Part shown: positions 22,659-31,070 of the stretch, piece after piece
Layout of the letters: every line of letters starts with the position of its first letter
Position numbering within the stretch: the stretch's first letter is position 1
The notes under the pieces: model-generated
Databases searched by the model: none
What the model was told of the DNA's origin: nothing
What the model saw: only the letters and a program-made list of their open reading frames with translations
NCBI GenBank assembly: GCA_016177735.1
Contig: JACOUS010000004.1
Location: forward strand, 1 to 64,000
Length of the DNA: 64,000 bases
DNA from: Ignavibacteriales bacterium
Lineage (GTDB): Bacteria > Bacteroidota > Ignavibacteria > Ignavibacteriales > Melioribacteraceae
Direction of reading: 5' to 3'
Translations under genes and position numbers: made by a program

Positions 22659-24113
22659 TTAGCCCTTTATTACTCCGACCGGTTTTAACTTTGCAACTTT
22701 CGAACTGATTCCGGCGTAGTGCATAATATCAACAACTTCGGAAACATCTTTGTATGCGTGCGGCATTTCTTCCGCAATTGTCTTGTATCCTTTCGCTTGA
22801 ATTACAATTCCGCTTTTTGTCAGCTCATCAATTAGATTTCTTCCTTTTGCATCTTTCAATGCTTGATGGCGGCTTTTCACTCTTCCGGCTCCGTGGCAAG
22901 AACTTCCAAATGTTTCTTCCATTGCTTTCTCGTTTCCAACAAGCACAAAAGAATATCTTCCCATATCGCCTGGAATTAAAACCGGTTGACCCACACTTTT
23001 GTATTTATCCGGTATGAAAGGAGAACCGGCTGGAAATGCGCGCGTTGCACCTTTGCGGTGTACACAGACTTTTTTCTTTTTATCATCAATTAGATGCTCT
23101 TCAATTTTGGCGATGTTATGACAGACATCGTATATCAATTGAAAATCCAATTCGCTTTCGGAGATAGAAAATGTTTCGTGGAAACTTTGTTTGGCGAGAT
23201 GCATAATAACTTGCCGGTTATTCCATGCAAAGTTTGCGGCACACCGCATCGCACGCAAATAATTTTGTCCTTCATCGGATTTAATCGGTGCGCATGCAAG
23301 TTGTTTATCGGGAAGTTTGAAACCGTATTTCTTTTCTGCTTGAACGAGAACTTTTAAATAGTCTTCACAAATTTGATAACCCAATCCGCGCGAGCCGGTA
23401 TGAATTTGAATTACAACTTGATTTTTAAAAAGTCCGAATGCTTGTGCTGTGTGTTCATCATAAATTTTTTCAACGAGATCGATTTCCAAAAAATGATTCC
23501 CCGAACCGAGCGTTCCGGCTTGGTCCATTCCGCGCTCGATTGCTTTACTGCTAACCAATTCAGGGTCTGCATCTTTCAATTGCCCGTTCTCTTCAGTCAA
23601 TTCCAAATCTTGTTGAGTTCCGAAACCGTTTTCGACCGCCCAGCTTGATCCTTTTCTTAAAATATTTTTTATCTCATGCGGCGGTAATTTTTTTATTGCA
23701 CCGCTTGCGCCAACGCCGGTTGGAATATTTTTGAAAAGATTCTCGACAAGTTTTTGAATTTTATTTTTGATTTGATCGTACTGAAGTGAAGTTTTCGCAA
23801 GCCGCACGCCGCAATTGATATCGTAGCCGACTCCGCCCGGAGAAATGACTCCTTCATTCAAATCGGTCGCGGCAACACCGCCGATAGGAAAGCCGTATCC
23901 CCAATGAATATCCGGCATCGCCAGACTGTATTTTTGAATGCCCGGTAGATGTGCAACATTAATTACTTGTTTGATCGCTTCATCATTTTGAAGTGAGCCT
24001 TCGAGCATATTCCGCGACGTATAAATTCTTCCCGGCACAAGCATTCCGCCGTGCTTTGGAATCTCCCAAAGGTTATCGCTGATTTTTTCTATGTTGATCC
24101 CGAGGATTTGCAT
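22659..24113 (-). CDS. rtcB: RNA-splicing ligase RtcB
   Basis: A full-length 484-residue RtcB, the GTP- and manganese-dependent ligase that joins 2',3'-cyclic phosphate or 3'-phosphate RNA ends to 5'-OH ends. Family landmarks: GGVGYDINCGVRL (metal-ligand Cys), LGSGNHFLEID, IQIHTGSRGLGYQ, HRKGATRAFPAG and SSCHGAGRVKSR. The N-terminal IPKHGGMLVPGRIY start is typical of the archaeal-like, archease-dependent branch. It ends a minus-strand group with a DUF3788 gene (2 nt apart) and archease, the set expected for RNA repair. Confidence 0.96.
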   Translation of the reverse strand: MQILGINIEKISDNLWEIPKHGGMLVPGRIYTSRNMLEGSLQNDEAIKQVINVAHLPGIQKYSLAMPDIHWGYGFPIGGVAATDLNEGVISPGGVGYDINCGVRLAKTSLQYDQIKNKIQKLVENLFKNIPTGVGASGAIKKLPPHEIKNILRKGSSWAVENGFGTQQDLELTEENGQLKDADPELVSSKAIERGMDQAGTLGSGNHFLEIDLVEKIYDEHTAQAFGLFKNQVVIQIHTGSRGLGYQICEDYLKVLVQAEKKYGFKLPDKQLACAPIKSDEGQNYLRAMRCAANFAWNNRQVIMHLAKQSFHETFSISESELDFQLIYDVCHNIAKIEEHLIDDKKKKVCVHRKGATRAFPAGSPFIPDKYKSVGQPVLIPGDMGRYSFVLVGNEKAMEETFGSSCHGAGRVKSRHQALKDAKGRNLIDELTKSGIVIQAKGYKTIAEEMPHAYKDVSEVVDIMHYAGISSKVAKLKPVGVIKG

Positions 24114-24115
24114 AG

Positions 24116-24535
24116 CTAATTCTCAATCTTTATATCAACAAGCTGTTTAATAGTTTCAACATCTTTTTGAGATTTCACTTCGATGCGGACGCCTCTTCCT
24201 TCAGCATATTTTTTTGCATTGAGTAATTCCTCAATTATAGTTTGCGGCAATTTGCTTTGCTCTGCAGCGGCAACAGCTTTATTGCCAAGTACAAAAGAGA
24301 TTCTGAAAAAACCGTTACAAACAGTAACAAAGAATAAGTTTCGCTTCTTCAAAAAGATTTTTAACGACCATCCGATTTTCTGTCCGTAAAATTTCCATTC
24401 TTCAGCGCACGAGCCGTAATTATCTTCGATATGTTTTTTAACTGCTTGCCAATTCTTGTAAGATTTACCAAGCACTGTTGATAATGTTTCTTCGTCCGGC
24501 TGTTCGAGTTTGTTTGTAAAAATGTTGTTAGTCAT
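24116..24535 (-). CDS. DUF3788-family protein
   Basis: With the ATG at 24535 (AAAGAGGA about 10 nt upstream) the protein is 139 residues; an upstream in-frame codon at 24574 would extend it through a dispersed repeat and is unlikely. It matches DUF3788: an N-terminal helical part with LGKSYKNWQAVKKHIED, the YGSCAEEWKFYGQKIGWSLKI block with its WKFYG core, and a beta strand KRNLFFVTVC. It has a fold seen in YdhG/DUF1801-like proteins. Function is unknown. It lies between rtcB (2 nt) and archease, so a role in RNA repair or its regulation is possible. Confidence 0.8.
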   Translation of the reverse strand: MTNNIFTNKLEQPDEETLSTVLGKSYKNWQAVKKHIEDNYGSCAEEWKFYGQKIGWSLKIFLKKRNLFFVTVCNGFFRISFVLGNKAVAAAEQSKLPQTIIEELLNAKKYAEGRGVRIEVKSQKDVETIKQLVDIKIEN

Positions 24536-24565
24536 ATTTTTTTTATCCTCTTTCGGCGGACAAGT

Positions 24566-24592
24566 TTGAACCATTACTTTTTAGCCAACCCC
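24566..24592. repeat. Solo copy of the MITE right end
   Basis: TTGAACCATTACTT, two variable bases, then AGCCAACC matches the right end of the 14822-14929 element (about 24 of 27 positions). There is no second end nearby, so it is a remnant. It separates archease from the DUF3788 gene. Confidence 0.5.
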
Positions 24593-24627
24593 TACGTTAA
24601 AAAATCTATTTAACCCAGCATCAAGAA

Positions 24628-25053
24628 TCAGATATCAAAAACAATTCGTGTGAAAAAATTTTCTCCGTTCTTTTCGATATTCATTTGATGAAACGTGACG
24701 GCTTTTATTTCTTCTTTTAATTCTACAGAAGACTGTTCAAGCGGTTGACCGAATACTTCAGCAGCGAGGTGATAATTGGAATTAAATTTTTCCAGTAAAA
24801 TATTTTTTACCGAAATGTAAATCCATTTCTTTGCGTAAAGTTGAAAATTCAACTCGCTTAATAATTCGACAAGTAGTTCTTCGAGTGAGCCGGAAGTAAA
24901 AATAAATTTCTTTGAACCGGTGTTATCCGGTTTTTTATTAATTAATGCTGCATCCCGCCATGCATTGCAAGCAGATGCAAAAAGTTTTTCGAGCGAATCT
25001 TCTTCAACTTCAACAGCAATATCTGCGGTATGTTCTATGAATTTGTACGGCAT
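24628..25053 (-). CDS. Archease, RtcB activator
   Basis: A 141-residue archease. It begins with YKFIEHTADIAVEVEEDSLEKLF, the family's signature with its metal-binding His/Asp, and ends with AVTFHQMNIEKNGENFFTRIVFDI, the conserved KAxTYH-like block and the terminal Asp. Archease speeds guanylylation of RtcB and allows multiple turnovers. The nearby rtcB on the same strand, with DUF3788 between, makes the assignment secure. Confidence 0.93.
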   Translation of the reverse strand: MPYKFIEHTADIAVEVEEDSLEKLFASACNAWRDAALINKKPDNTGSKKFIFTSGSLEELLVELLSELNFQLYAKKWIYISVKNILLEKFNSNYHLAAEVFGQPLEQSSVELKEEIKAVTFHQMNIEKNGENFFTRIVFDI

Positions 25054-25141
25054 GATAATTCACCAATTGCTGATGTAAAATTAGGAAAGTCAAAATTCAG
25101 AAGACAGAAATTAAACTCCAAAGGAAAAATTAAGACAAAGT

Positions 25142-25215
25142 AAACACACCCTCCCGCTTAAAAGCAGGGGATAAACTTTTCGTTTAACCTCTCAAGAGGG
25201 GAAGTAGCCTTCGCC
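25142..25215. repeat. AAACACACCC / CCTCTCAAGAGGGG repeat
   Basis: It starts AAACACACCCTCCCGC and ends with a CCTCTCAAGAGGGG hairpin, the same parts as the ends of the 13561-13931 composite. It lies in the 231-nt gap upstream of archease; no gene is visible in that gap. Confidence 0.5.
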
Positions 25216-25284
25216 TTTTTTAGTTTAATACCCAATAGGAAATTAAAAAATAATCACGATTTCTGTCTCATGATTTCTATATTC

Positions 25285-27435
25285 TTACAAGTAGTATAAG
25301 TATTTCACTTTGAAAACGGAGACTCTATCAGCGAGATCTAATGTACGTGTTGAATCATTTCTATGATGTGCTTCATTCAAAGCAAAATAAATCCAGCTCT
25401 TCGGTGAAAATTGATACGAGAACAATCCGCCGATAAATATTCTTTCCATTTGATCTGTTGAGCGCAAAAATATATTATCGACATAAAGATAAAAATTCAG
25501 ATCGTTTACCGGCGTAATCGAAAGCCAAGGGCGCGCATTATAGATGATGTCTTCAATATTGTTGTCGGGATTGCCTTCTATTCCCATGTAAAACGAAGTG
25601 CCAACTTGTAAAATGTCGGCGGCTTTCCATGAAAGACTTAAACTCAAGTCGCCAAAAAATGCCAGGTAATCGCGTCTGAAATTATAAGTGCGCGCGAAAG
25701 ACCCTGAAGCATTAGCACTCCATTTCGGATCAATATTGAACCATGAACTTAAATTTAACTCGTGTGAATCGTATTTCACATTAAGGTCTTTCGATTTTGA
25801 TACGCTATAATTTATTTCAAAACCCCAGTTGCTTCTGAACTGCATGTTAAAGCCAAAGAGGAAACCGTAATCTGTAAACTGATCGGCTTTTTCGTAATTC
25901 AAAGAAGGTCCGCCGTAAAGTAATATTTGAGATATGATTCCTTCTTTCGGATACCAAATTGGTCCGCTCAAACCAAGAAATGTAAACGTACCTTTCCACG
26001 GAACAAACCCGACTTGATTGATATCGAAATTTTTTCCGACATATCGTGCGCGTATAAGATTAACCCATGAACCGCCGAATTGTACAAAACCGGCGGAACC
26101 GGCAAAATCTCCGCTGGAATTTTGAACCGAGCGTGCAACTTGATATGCCAGCTGCCAATCGGAACCTCTGAATGCGCCGTCGATATCAATTACACCGTAA
26201 GTGTTGTTTGCTGTCTGCTTGCCGACAAACAAAACTCCCATTGTTGAGTTACCTAAAATTTGTTTTTTCACTCTGCCTGAATAAAAAATTGCGGCATCTT
26301 CGGAATATTTAACACTATCATCAATGTAATTTTGCAGTGGAGTTCGTGCAACAAAACCGCCGTATTCCCAATCTTCATAACGCCCGAATGCTTTTGTACC
26401 AAATGTAATTGGAAGCTGCGAGCCGTCGGGTAAAATTTTTCCGATTCTACGTGAATAAAATAATTCAAGCGGTGTGTAAAATCCGCTGCTTCTCTGTTTT
26501 CCCGAAGGTTTAAAAATTTCATTTCCTTGAATGAAAAAAGGACGGCGCTCGGAAACAAAAACTTCGTAACGAGAAATACTGAATTGAAACGGGTCTGCTT
26601 CAATCTGTGCAAAATCAGGATTTGCAGTTGCCTGTAATGTTAACTGCGGGGAAGGATTGTAAAAAATATCAATGCCGGCATCGGGATCAACTTTGTATTT
26701 GTTACTGCCGAGATATGTAACTTTTCCAAAAGCCGTCGGATAAAATTCCAGATTCAATCCTTTTAAAGAAGGGCGGAAATCTTCGAACTGCAGTCTGCCG
26801 AATTTTGAAATTCTTTGTCCTTCGTTCTGTTCATACTCGCACCAATACTGATCTTCCGAAATGGAAGGGACCCATCTATCGAAATCGAGTCCCCACGAAT
26901 TCAAAGTTTCATTGTACTGAATTGATTTATACGGAATTTCTATTTCAACAACGAAGCCCCAATCGTAAATTTTGGAATCGGAAAACCAGATGCCGTCCCA
27001 GCTGTAATCGCGGTTGCGTGCATCATCAAGCAAACGGCAGTCTGCGCGTACACCCGAAGCACTGACTGCAAATTTGTAAGCAGTCTGTTTATCGCCAAAA
27101 GTATCGAGCATAATAGAGACAACATCTCCCCCGAAGTCGTCTAATTTGCCTGTGCTTTGCTGAATGTTGTGAATCTCATCGTAACAAACTATCAAACAGT
27201 ACAAAGCTGTTTCGGTTGATAAAACTTTGGCATAAGTTCTTTTGGAAGGCTCTTTCCCGAAAAACGGTTGCAGTTGAAAAAAATTTCCGGTTTCATCTAC
27301 TTGATTCCATGCTTCGTCAATCATACCGTCGATTTTAATCTGGGTGTTAATCTTTTTTAGCGTAACTACTTTTTCGTTATTTGCTGCAATGATTATTAAA
27401 GGAAGGAATAAAACAACGGTAAATAATTTTTTCAT
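25285..27435 (-). CDS. DUF5916 outer-membrane protein with N-terminal CBM9-like domain
   Basis: A 716-residue secreted protein (signal MKKLFTVVLFLPLIIIAA). Residues about 25-210 form a CBM9-like sandwich: INTQIKIDGMIDEAWNQ, the SWDGIWFSDS region and EIEIPYKSIQY. The rest is a DUF5916 barrel with the family's NPDFAQIEADPFQ and SERRPFFIQGNEIF motifs, followed by many aromatic transmembrane-type strands. These proteins are common in Bacteroidota; their substrate is unknown, with roles suggested in surface carbohydrate or peptide handling. It is divergent from the GWxTD-like gene at 27587. Confidence 0.85.
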   Translation of the reverse strand: MKKLFTVVLFLPLIIIAANNEKVVTLKKINTQIKIDGMIDEAWNQVDETGNFFQLQPFFGKEPSKRTYAKVLSTETALYCLIVCYDEIHNIQQSTGKLDDFGGDVVSIMLDTFGDKQTAYKFAVSASGVRADCRLLDDARNRDYSWDGIWFSDSKIYDWGFVVEIEIPYKSIQYNETLNSWGLDFDRWVPSISEDQYWCEYEQNEGQRISKFGRLQFEDFRPSLKGLNLEFYPTAFGKVTYLGSNKYKVDPDAGIDIFYNPSPQLTLQATANPDFAQIEADPFQFSISRYEVFVSERRPFFIQGNEIFKPSGKQRSSGFYTPLELFYSRRIGKILPDGSQLPITFGTKAFGRYEDWEYGGFVARTPLQNYIDDSVKYSEDAAIFYSGRVKKQILGNSTMGVLFVGKQTANNTYGVIDIDGAFRGSDWQLAYQVARSVQNSSGDFAGSAGFVQFGGSWVNLIRARYVGKNFDINQVGFVPWKGTFTFLGLSGPIWYPKEGIISQILLYGGPSLNYEKADQFTDYGFLFGFNMQFRSNWGFEINYSVSKSKDLNVKYDSHELNLSSWFNIDPKWSANASGSFARTYNFRRDYLAFFGDLSLSLSWKAADILQVGTSFYMGIEGNPDNNIEDIIYNARPWLSITPVNDLNFYLYVDNIFLRSTDQMERIFIGGLFSYQFSPKSWIYFALNEAHHRNDSTRTLDLADRVSVFKVKYLYYL

Positions 27436-27586
27436 TGAACACTCTTTTTTGTTTTCATTTCTTTAGACGAAAATAATTTTAAGAAGGTTGCAAATATATT
27501 TTTTAAAAAATAAAAAACAATGCCGTTTATGTAGGATTGATTTTACAACTGAATGTTGTTAAGTTCAAAACAAATCTGCATACGAG

Positions 27587-29713
27587 ATGAAAACCAAACG
27601 TTTACAAATTATTTTTTTGATGTCCCTTTTTATTATTCCGCTTTTAATTCAAAACGGGAAGCCTATTTCGAATTTGTCTTCCGATGACGGAAAGAAGAAG
27701 ACTGATATTTATTTGAAAGCAGTTAGTGCACTCAAATCAAAAGACACAACAAAAGCGGAATTGTTGTTTAAGGAATCGATAAGAAATTACGGGGATGCTG
27801 CTTCGCATTTCGAACTTGCAAGGATTTATCTGAATAAAAAAACGTACACTTCGCGTAATCTCGCTTACGAAAATTTCAGGAAGGCTGTTTTGAAAGAACC
27901 GGATAACATTGAATACCGGTTTGCATTTGCGAACTTGATGAAAGATTTCGCACGAGTAAGTTCTATCGGTGAGTTCAAAAAAATTCTCGCGATGGACAGC
28001 ACACAAGTGAAAGCATGGCTCTCACTCGGCGAACTTAAGGCAGAAGATTTTTCGGAATATAATTTGTCTGTCCGCGCGATGGATGAAATTTATGGCAGTC
28101 TGCAAGAATTTGCCGATGAAGATTTTAAAGAGTCGGAAACATATTTTAAGAACGCACTCGTGTACGATTCACTAAACAGAAATGCTGCATTAAAATTGAG
28201 TCTTCTTTACGAAGAAGCCAGCTTGCATGAAAAAGGAATTTCATTATTAACCAGATTAATAAATCACGGCAGAGCCGATAAAGAGATTCATCTTTGCCTC
28301 GGACTCCTTTATTACAAAACTTCCAAATTTCCCGAATCGCACAGCCACTACAAAACTGCGCTTGCGATGATGAACGACGAAGAAAAGTATGATTTTACAA
28401 CTGCTTCCGTTCAGATGATGTTTCAACCGGCGTACGAAGATGTAGTAAAAAATTTGAGCGGGAACGGTCTTCATAATTTTATCGAAGCATACTGGCAAGC
28501 TGCCGATCCGTTGTATCTAACTGATTTGAACGAACGTCTGCTTGAACACTACTCGCGCGTAGCTTATGCAAATTTACATTTCAGTGTTCCATCGATGGGA
28601 ATTGCTGGATGGAAATCGAACCGCGGCGAAGTTGTTGTAAGATATGGCGAGCCTCTCAACAGAATGCGGATACGTCCGAGCATGGGTGATACAAGAGTGA
28701 ATATGAAAACGGATGTTTGGAATTATGAAAATATGACTCTGGCATTTACCGATATGGCGTTGTCGGGAAATTTTTTGTTTGCGTCGCCGCCGGCTGAAAA
28801 GGATAAAGTGCAGCCGCAGTTTGGCGGCGATACATATTCTTATATGCAAACTTTGCGAAGACTCTGGCCAATTTACTACAAACCGAAATTCGAAGGTACG
28901 GAACTGAAACTGGTTTATGATATAGTTCAGTTTAAAAATCCCGAAAAGAGAAATCATGCCGATGTGGTTTTGAGTTACGAGCTTCCGGCAGAGGATAGTT
29001 TATTCCCCGACGGTATTGATTCCATCAATTATAAATACGGTTTCTTTTTTATGGATAAAGATTACGACGAACAGTTGAGAAAGACCGGTGTTGAAAAAAT
29101 AAATAAGAGTTACGGCAATACTACTGCAATAAAAAACTTTACAATTACTTCACGGGCTGATTCGGGACACACATCATTTGAGATAATTAGAGAAAAAGAT
29201 AAAGCCGCTTATTCGAACCGGAAGAAAACTACGATTAGAAAATTCAGCAATCTCAAACTTGATATGAGCGATGTTATTCTAGCCGCAGACGTAAAAACCG
29301 GAACACCTTCGGAAAATTATTTTACACGCAAAGAGATTAACATTTTGCCGGATCCTTCTAAAAAATTTTCGAAAAACAAACCTCTATTTATTTACTACGA
29401 AGTTTATAATCTCAAAAAAGGTGCAGATAGTCTCACAAATTTTGAACAAAGAATAAACATTGCCGAATACAAAGAAGAGAAGAAAGGAATTGAAGTTGCA
29501 GTTTCATCCGTGATTGATTTCTTCAGCCCGAAAGGGGAAGAAGGGATAACACTTACTTCAAACTATCAAACTCTCGAAACCGATCCGCAGATATTTTTGC
29601 AGTTAGATCTTTCGAAATACCCGGCGAATAAATATTTGGTAACTGTTACCGTAAAAGACAAACTCGAAAACAGAGAAGTCAAATCATCCGCAATTGTTGA
29701 TTGGAAAAATTAA
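27587..29713 (+). CDS. TPR protein with GWxTD-type domain
   Basis: A 708-residue secreted protein with an N-terminal signal-anchor stretch (LQIIFLMSLFIIPLLI). TPR-like helical pairs occupy about residues 40-280 (for example DAASHFELARIYLNKKTYTS and HLCLGLLYYKTSKFPESHSH). The C-terminal half contains the GWxTD-type segment, here GWKSNRGEVVVRYGEP, in which the usual T-D is replaced by S-N, and DVWNYENMTLAF. A beta-rich end follows. GWxTD proteins are of unknown function and often envelope-associated. It converges with the MarR gene 12 nt away. Confidence 0.7.
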   Translation: MKTKRLQIIFLMSLFIIPLLIQNGKPISNLSSDDGKKKTDIYLKAVSALKSKDTTKAELLFKESIRNYGDAASHFELARIYLNKKTYTSRNLAYENFRKAVLKEPDNIEYRFAFANLMKDFARVSSIGEFKKILAMDSTQVKAWLSLGELKAEDFSEYNLSVRAMDEIYGSLQEFADEDFKESETYFKNALVYDSLNRNAALKLSLLYEEASLHEKGISLLTRLINHGRADKEIHLCLGLLYYKTSKFPESHSHYKTALAMMNDEEKYDFTTASVQMMFQPAYEDVVKNLSGNGLHNFIEAYWQAADPLYLTDLNERLLEHYSRVAYANLHFSVPSMGIAGWKSNRGEVVVRYGEPLNRMRIRPSMGDTRVNMKTDVWNYENMTLAFTDMALSGNFLFASPPAEKDKVQPQFGGDTYSYMQTLRRLWPIYYKPKFEGTELKLVYDIVQFKNPEKRNHADVVLSYELPAEDSLFPDGIDSINYKYGFFFMDKDYDEQLRKTGVEKINKSYGNTTAIKNFTITSRADSGHTSFEIIREKDKAAYSNRKKTTIRKFSNLKLDMSDVILAADVKTGTPSENYFTRKEINILPDPSKKFSKNKPLFIYYEVYNLKKGADSLTNFEQRINIAEYKEEKKGIEVAVSSVIDFFSPKGEEGITLTSNYQTLETDPQIFLQLDLSKYPANKYLVTVTVKDKLENREVKSSAIVDWKN

Positions 29714-29725
29714 AATCAATCGTTG

Positions 29726-30406
29726 TTAATTTTTATTGAGATATTTTCCAAACAGCTCTACCAACGAACTATTCTTTTCGTTATTATAAATATTTATATG
29801 GAAGCTGTGAATTTTGTGAAGCAGTGCAAGCAAATTAAATTTTTCTTCTTCTTCGATTCCGCTTGTTATCAGCTTGTGTGCATTCTCGAATTTCTCGGTT
29901 AACTTTTTAGTTTCTGCAAGTCCTTTAGCAGTAATTTTAACTCTCTTTGAACGCTTATCGTTCGGATCGTCAAAATCTTCAACTAATTCTTTTTTGAGTA
30001 ATCTTTTTATTACCTCTATGCCGGAAGACATTTCAGTTATGTTGGAATTAATGATCTCACTTTTTTTCATGCTTTCATTTTGTGCAAGGTAAAGAAGAAA
30101 ATGAATATCATCTATACTAACAAGCTGTGTTCCCTCTAAAGTTTTTTTAACATAGAACTTGATTAATTTTTGCATGTTGAACAAAATAAAACTAATCTGA
30201 TCATCGATACTTCCATGAATAGCTGAAGAATGAAGTTGCTCGTGTGCTGTTTTAGTTTCCGTACTTTCTTTTTTCTTTGCTTCTTGATGAAACAACCAGA
30301 GAGAAAAAGATTGTAAATCTATTACATCGCTGCCCGCTGATTTGGAATAACTCTGATAGGCATCGAGCAATTCTTTCAAACCGTTAATAATATTTTCCCC
30401 ATTCAT
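29726..30406 (-). CDS. MarR-family transcriptional regulator
   Basis: A 226-residue winged-helix protein, longer than most MarR proteins (about 150) because of an N-terminal helical region of about 80 residues. The DNA-binding part shows LLYLAQNESMKKSEIINSNI, GIEVIKRLLKKELVEDFDDP and DKRSKRVKITAKGLAETKKL, the wing and adjacent basic residues being clear. The start at 30406 has AAGGAG 7 nt upstream. It is transcribed divergently from the DUF2141/TonB receptor/efflux genes, and palindromes lie in the shared control region, so it probably represses that cluster and itself. Confidence 0.87.
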   Translation of the reverse strand: MNGENIINGLKELLDAYQSYSKSAGSDVIDLQSFSLWLFHQEAKKKESTETKTAHEQLHSSAIHGSIDDQISFILFNMQKLIKFYVKKTLEGTQLVSIDDIHFLLYLAQNESMKKSEIINSNITEMSSGIEVIKRLLKKELVEDFDDPNDKRSKRVKITAKGLAETKKLTEKFENAHKLITSGIEEEEKFNLLALLHKIHSFHINIYNNEKNSSLVELFGKYLNKN

Positions 30407-30447
30407 ACAAACTCCTTAAAATTTCCATCAAAATTTACAAAATTTTT

Positions 30448-30512
30448 CTACGATATCATAGTAATTTTTCATTTTTAACTTGACTTACAAAGAATATCAC
30501 AGTAATTTTACT
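30448..30512 (+). promoter_or_regulatory. Divergent control region: promoter with candidate MarR operators
   Basis: A near-consensus promoter for the plus-strand genes: TTGACT (30480-30485), 17 nt, TAATTT (30503-30508). The palindrome AGTAA-TT-TTACT (30501-30512) overlaps its -10 element. A second palindrome, CTACGATATCATAG with one mismatch (30448-30461), lies on the MarR-gene side. An alternative -10 (TATAAT) is at 30553. Operator over -10 suggests repression by blocking polymerase. Confidence 0.5.
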
Positions 30513-30600
30513 ACGTAAACATTGTAAATTACGAATATTATTACGTTGGTGCTATAATGAACATTTTTAATAAATCTTAAAAAATAGCAAGAGGTAAAAA

Positions 30601-31038
30601 ATGAAGTTAATAATTGTATTGTTGAACTTTGCTCTGAGTATGTCAATTAACAATACTTATTCACAGCCTGTAAATCAGCAAAAACTTATCATTAACGTAG
30701 TAAATTTTGAAAACGATACCGGCCAAGCAATTGCTAACCTATTTTTGAAAGGGGAGAGTTTAAAGAAAAAACCTACTCATCAACTCATTAGTAAAATTGT
30801 CGATAGGAAAGCTGCGTTTGAATTTGACAATTTACCTTTTGGCGATTATGCAATAATCGTATTTCATGATGAAAATTCAAATAATGATCTTGACCATAAT
30901 TGGTTTGGTATGCCATCAGAGCCGTTGGGCTATTCTAATGGTTGGAGTTTTAGCTTGTTTTCGGGAATGCCAACATTTGAAAAACTGAAATTTCATTACT
31001 CCCAAAACAATAATTCAGTATCAGTTGAAGTAAACTAA
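30601..31038 (+). CDS. DUF2141 secreted protein
   Basis: A 145-residue protein with a signal peptide (MKLIIVLLNFALSMSINNTY, then SQ) and a single beta-sandwich of the DUF2141 family. Diagnostic pieces are AAFEFDNLPFGDYAIIVFHD, ENSNNDLDHNWFGMPSEPLG and the MPTFEKLKFHY end. DUF2141 proteins are exported and commonly sit beside TonB receptors or efflux genes; their role is unknown. AGAGGT lies 6 nt before the ATG. The next gene starts 32 nt later, so it is the first gene of the presumed MarR-controlled operon. Confidence 0.85.
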   Translation: MKLIIVLLNFALSMSINNTYSQPVNQQKLIINVVNFENDTGQAIANLFLKGESLKKKPTHQLISKIVDRKAAFEFDNLPFGDYAIIVFHDENSNNDLDHNWFGMPSEPLGYSNGWSFSLFSGMPTFEKLKFHYSQNNNSVSVEVN

Positions 31039-31070
31039 ATAAGAAATCTGAAAATAAAAGGGGAGCTAAA

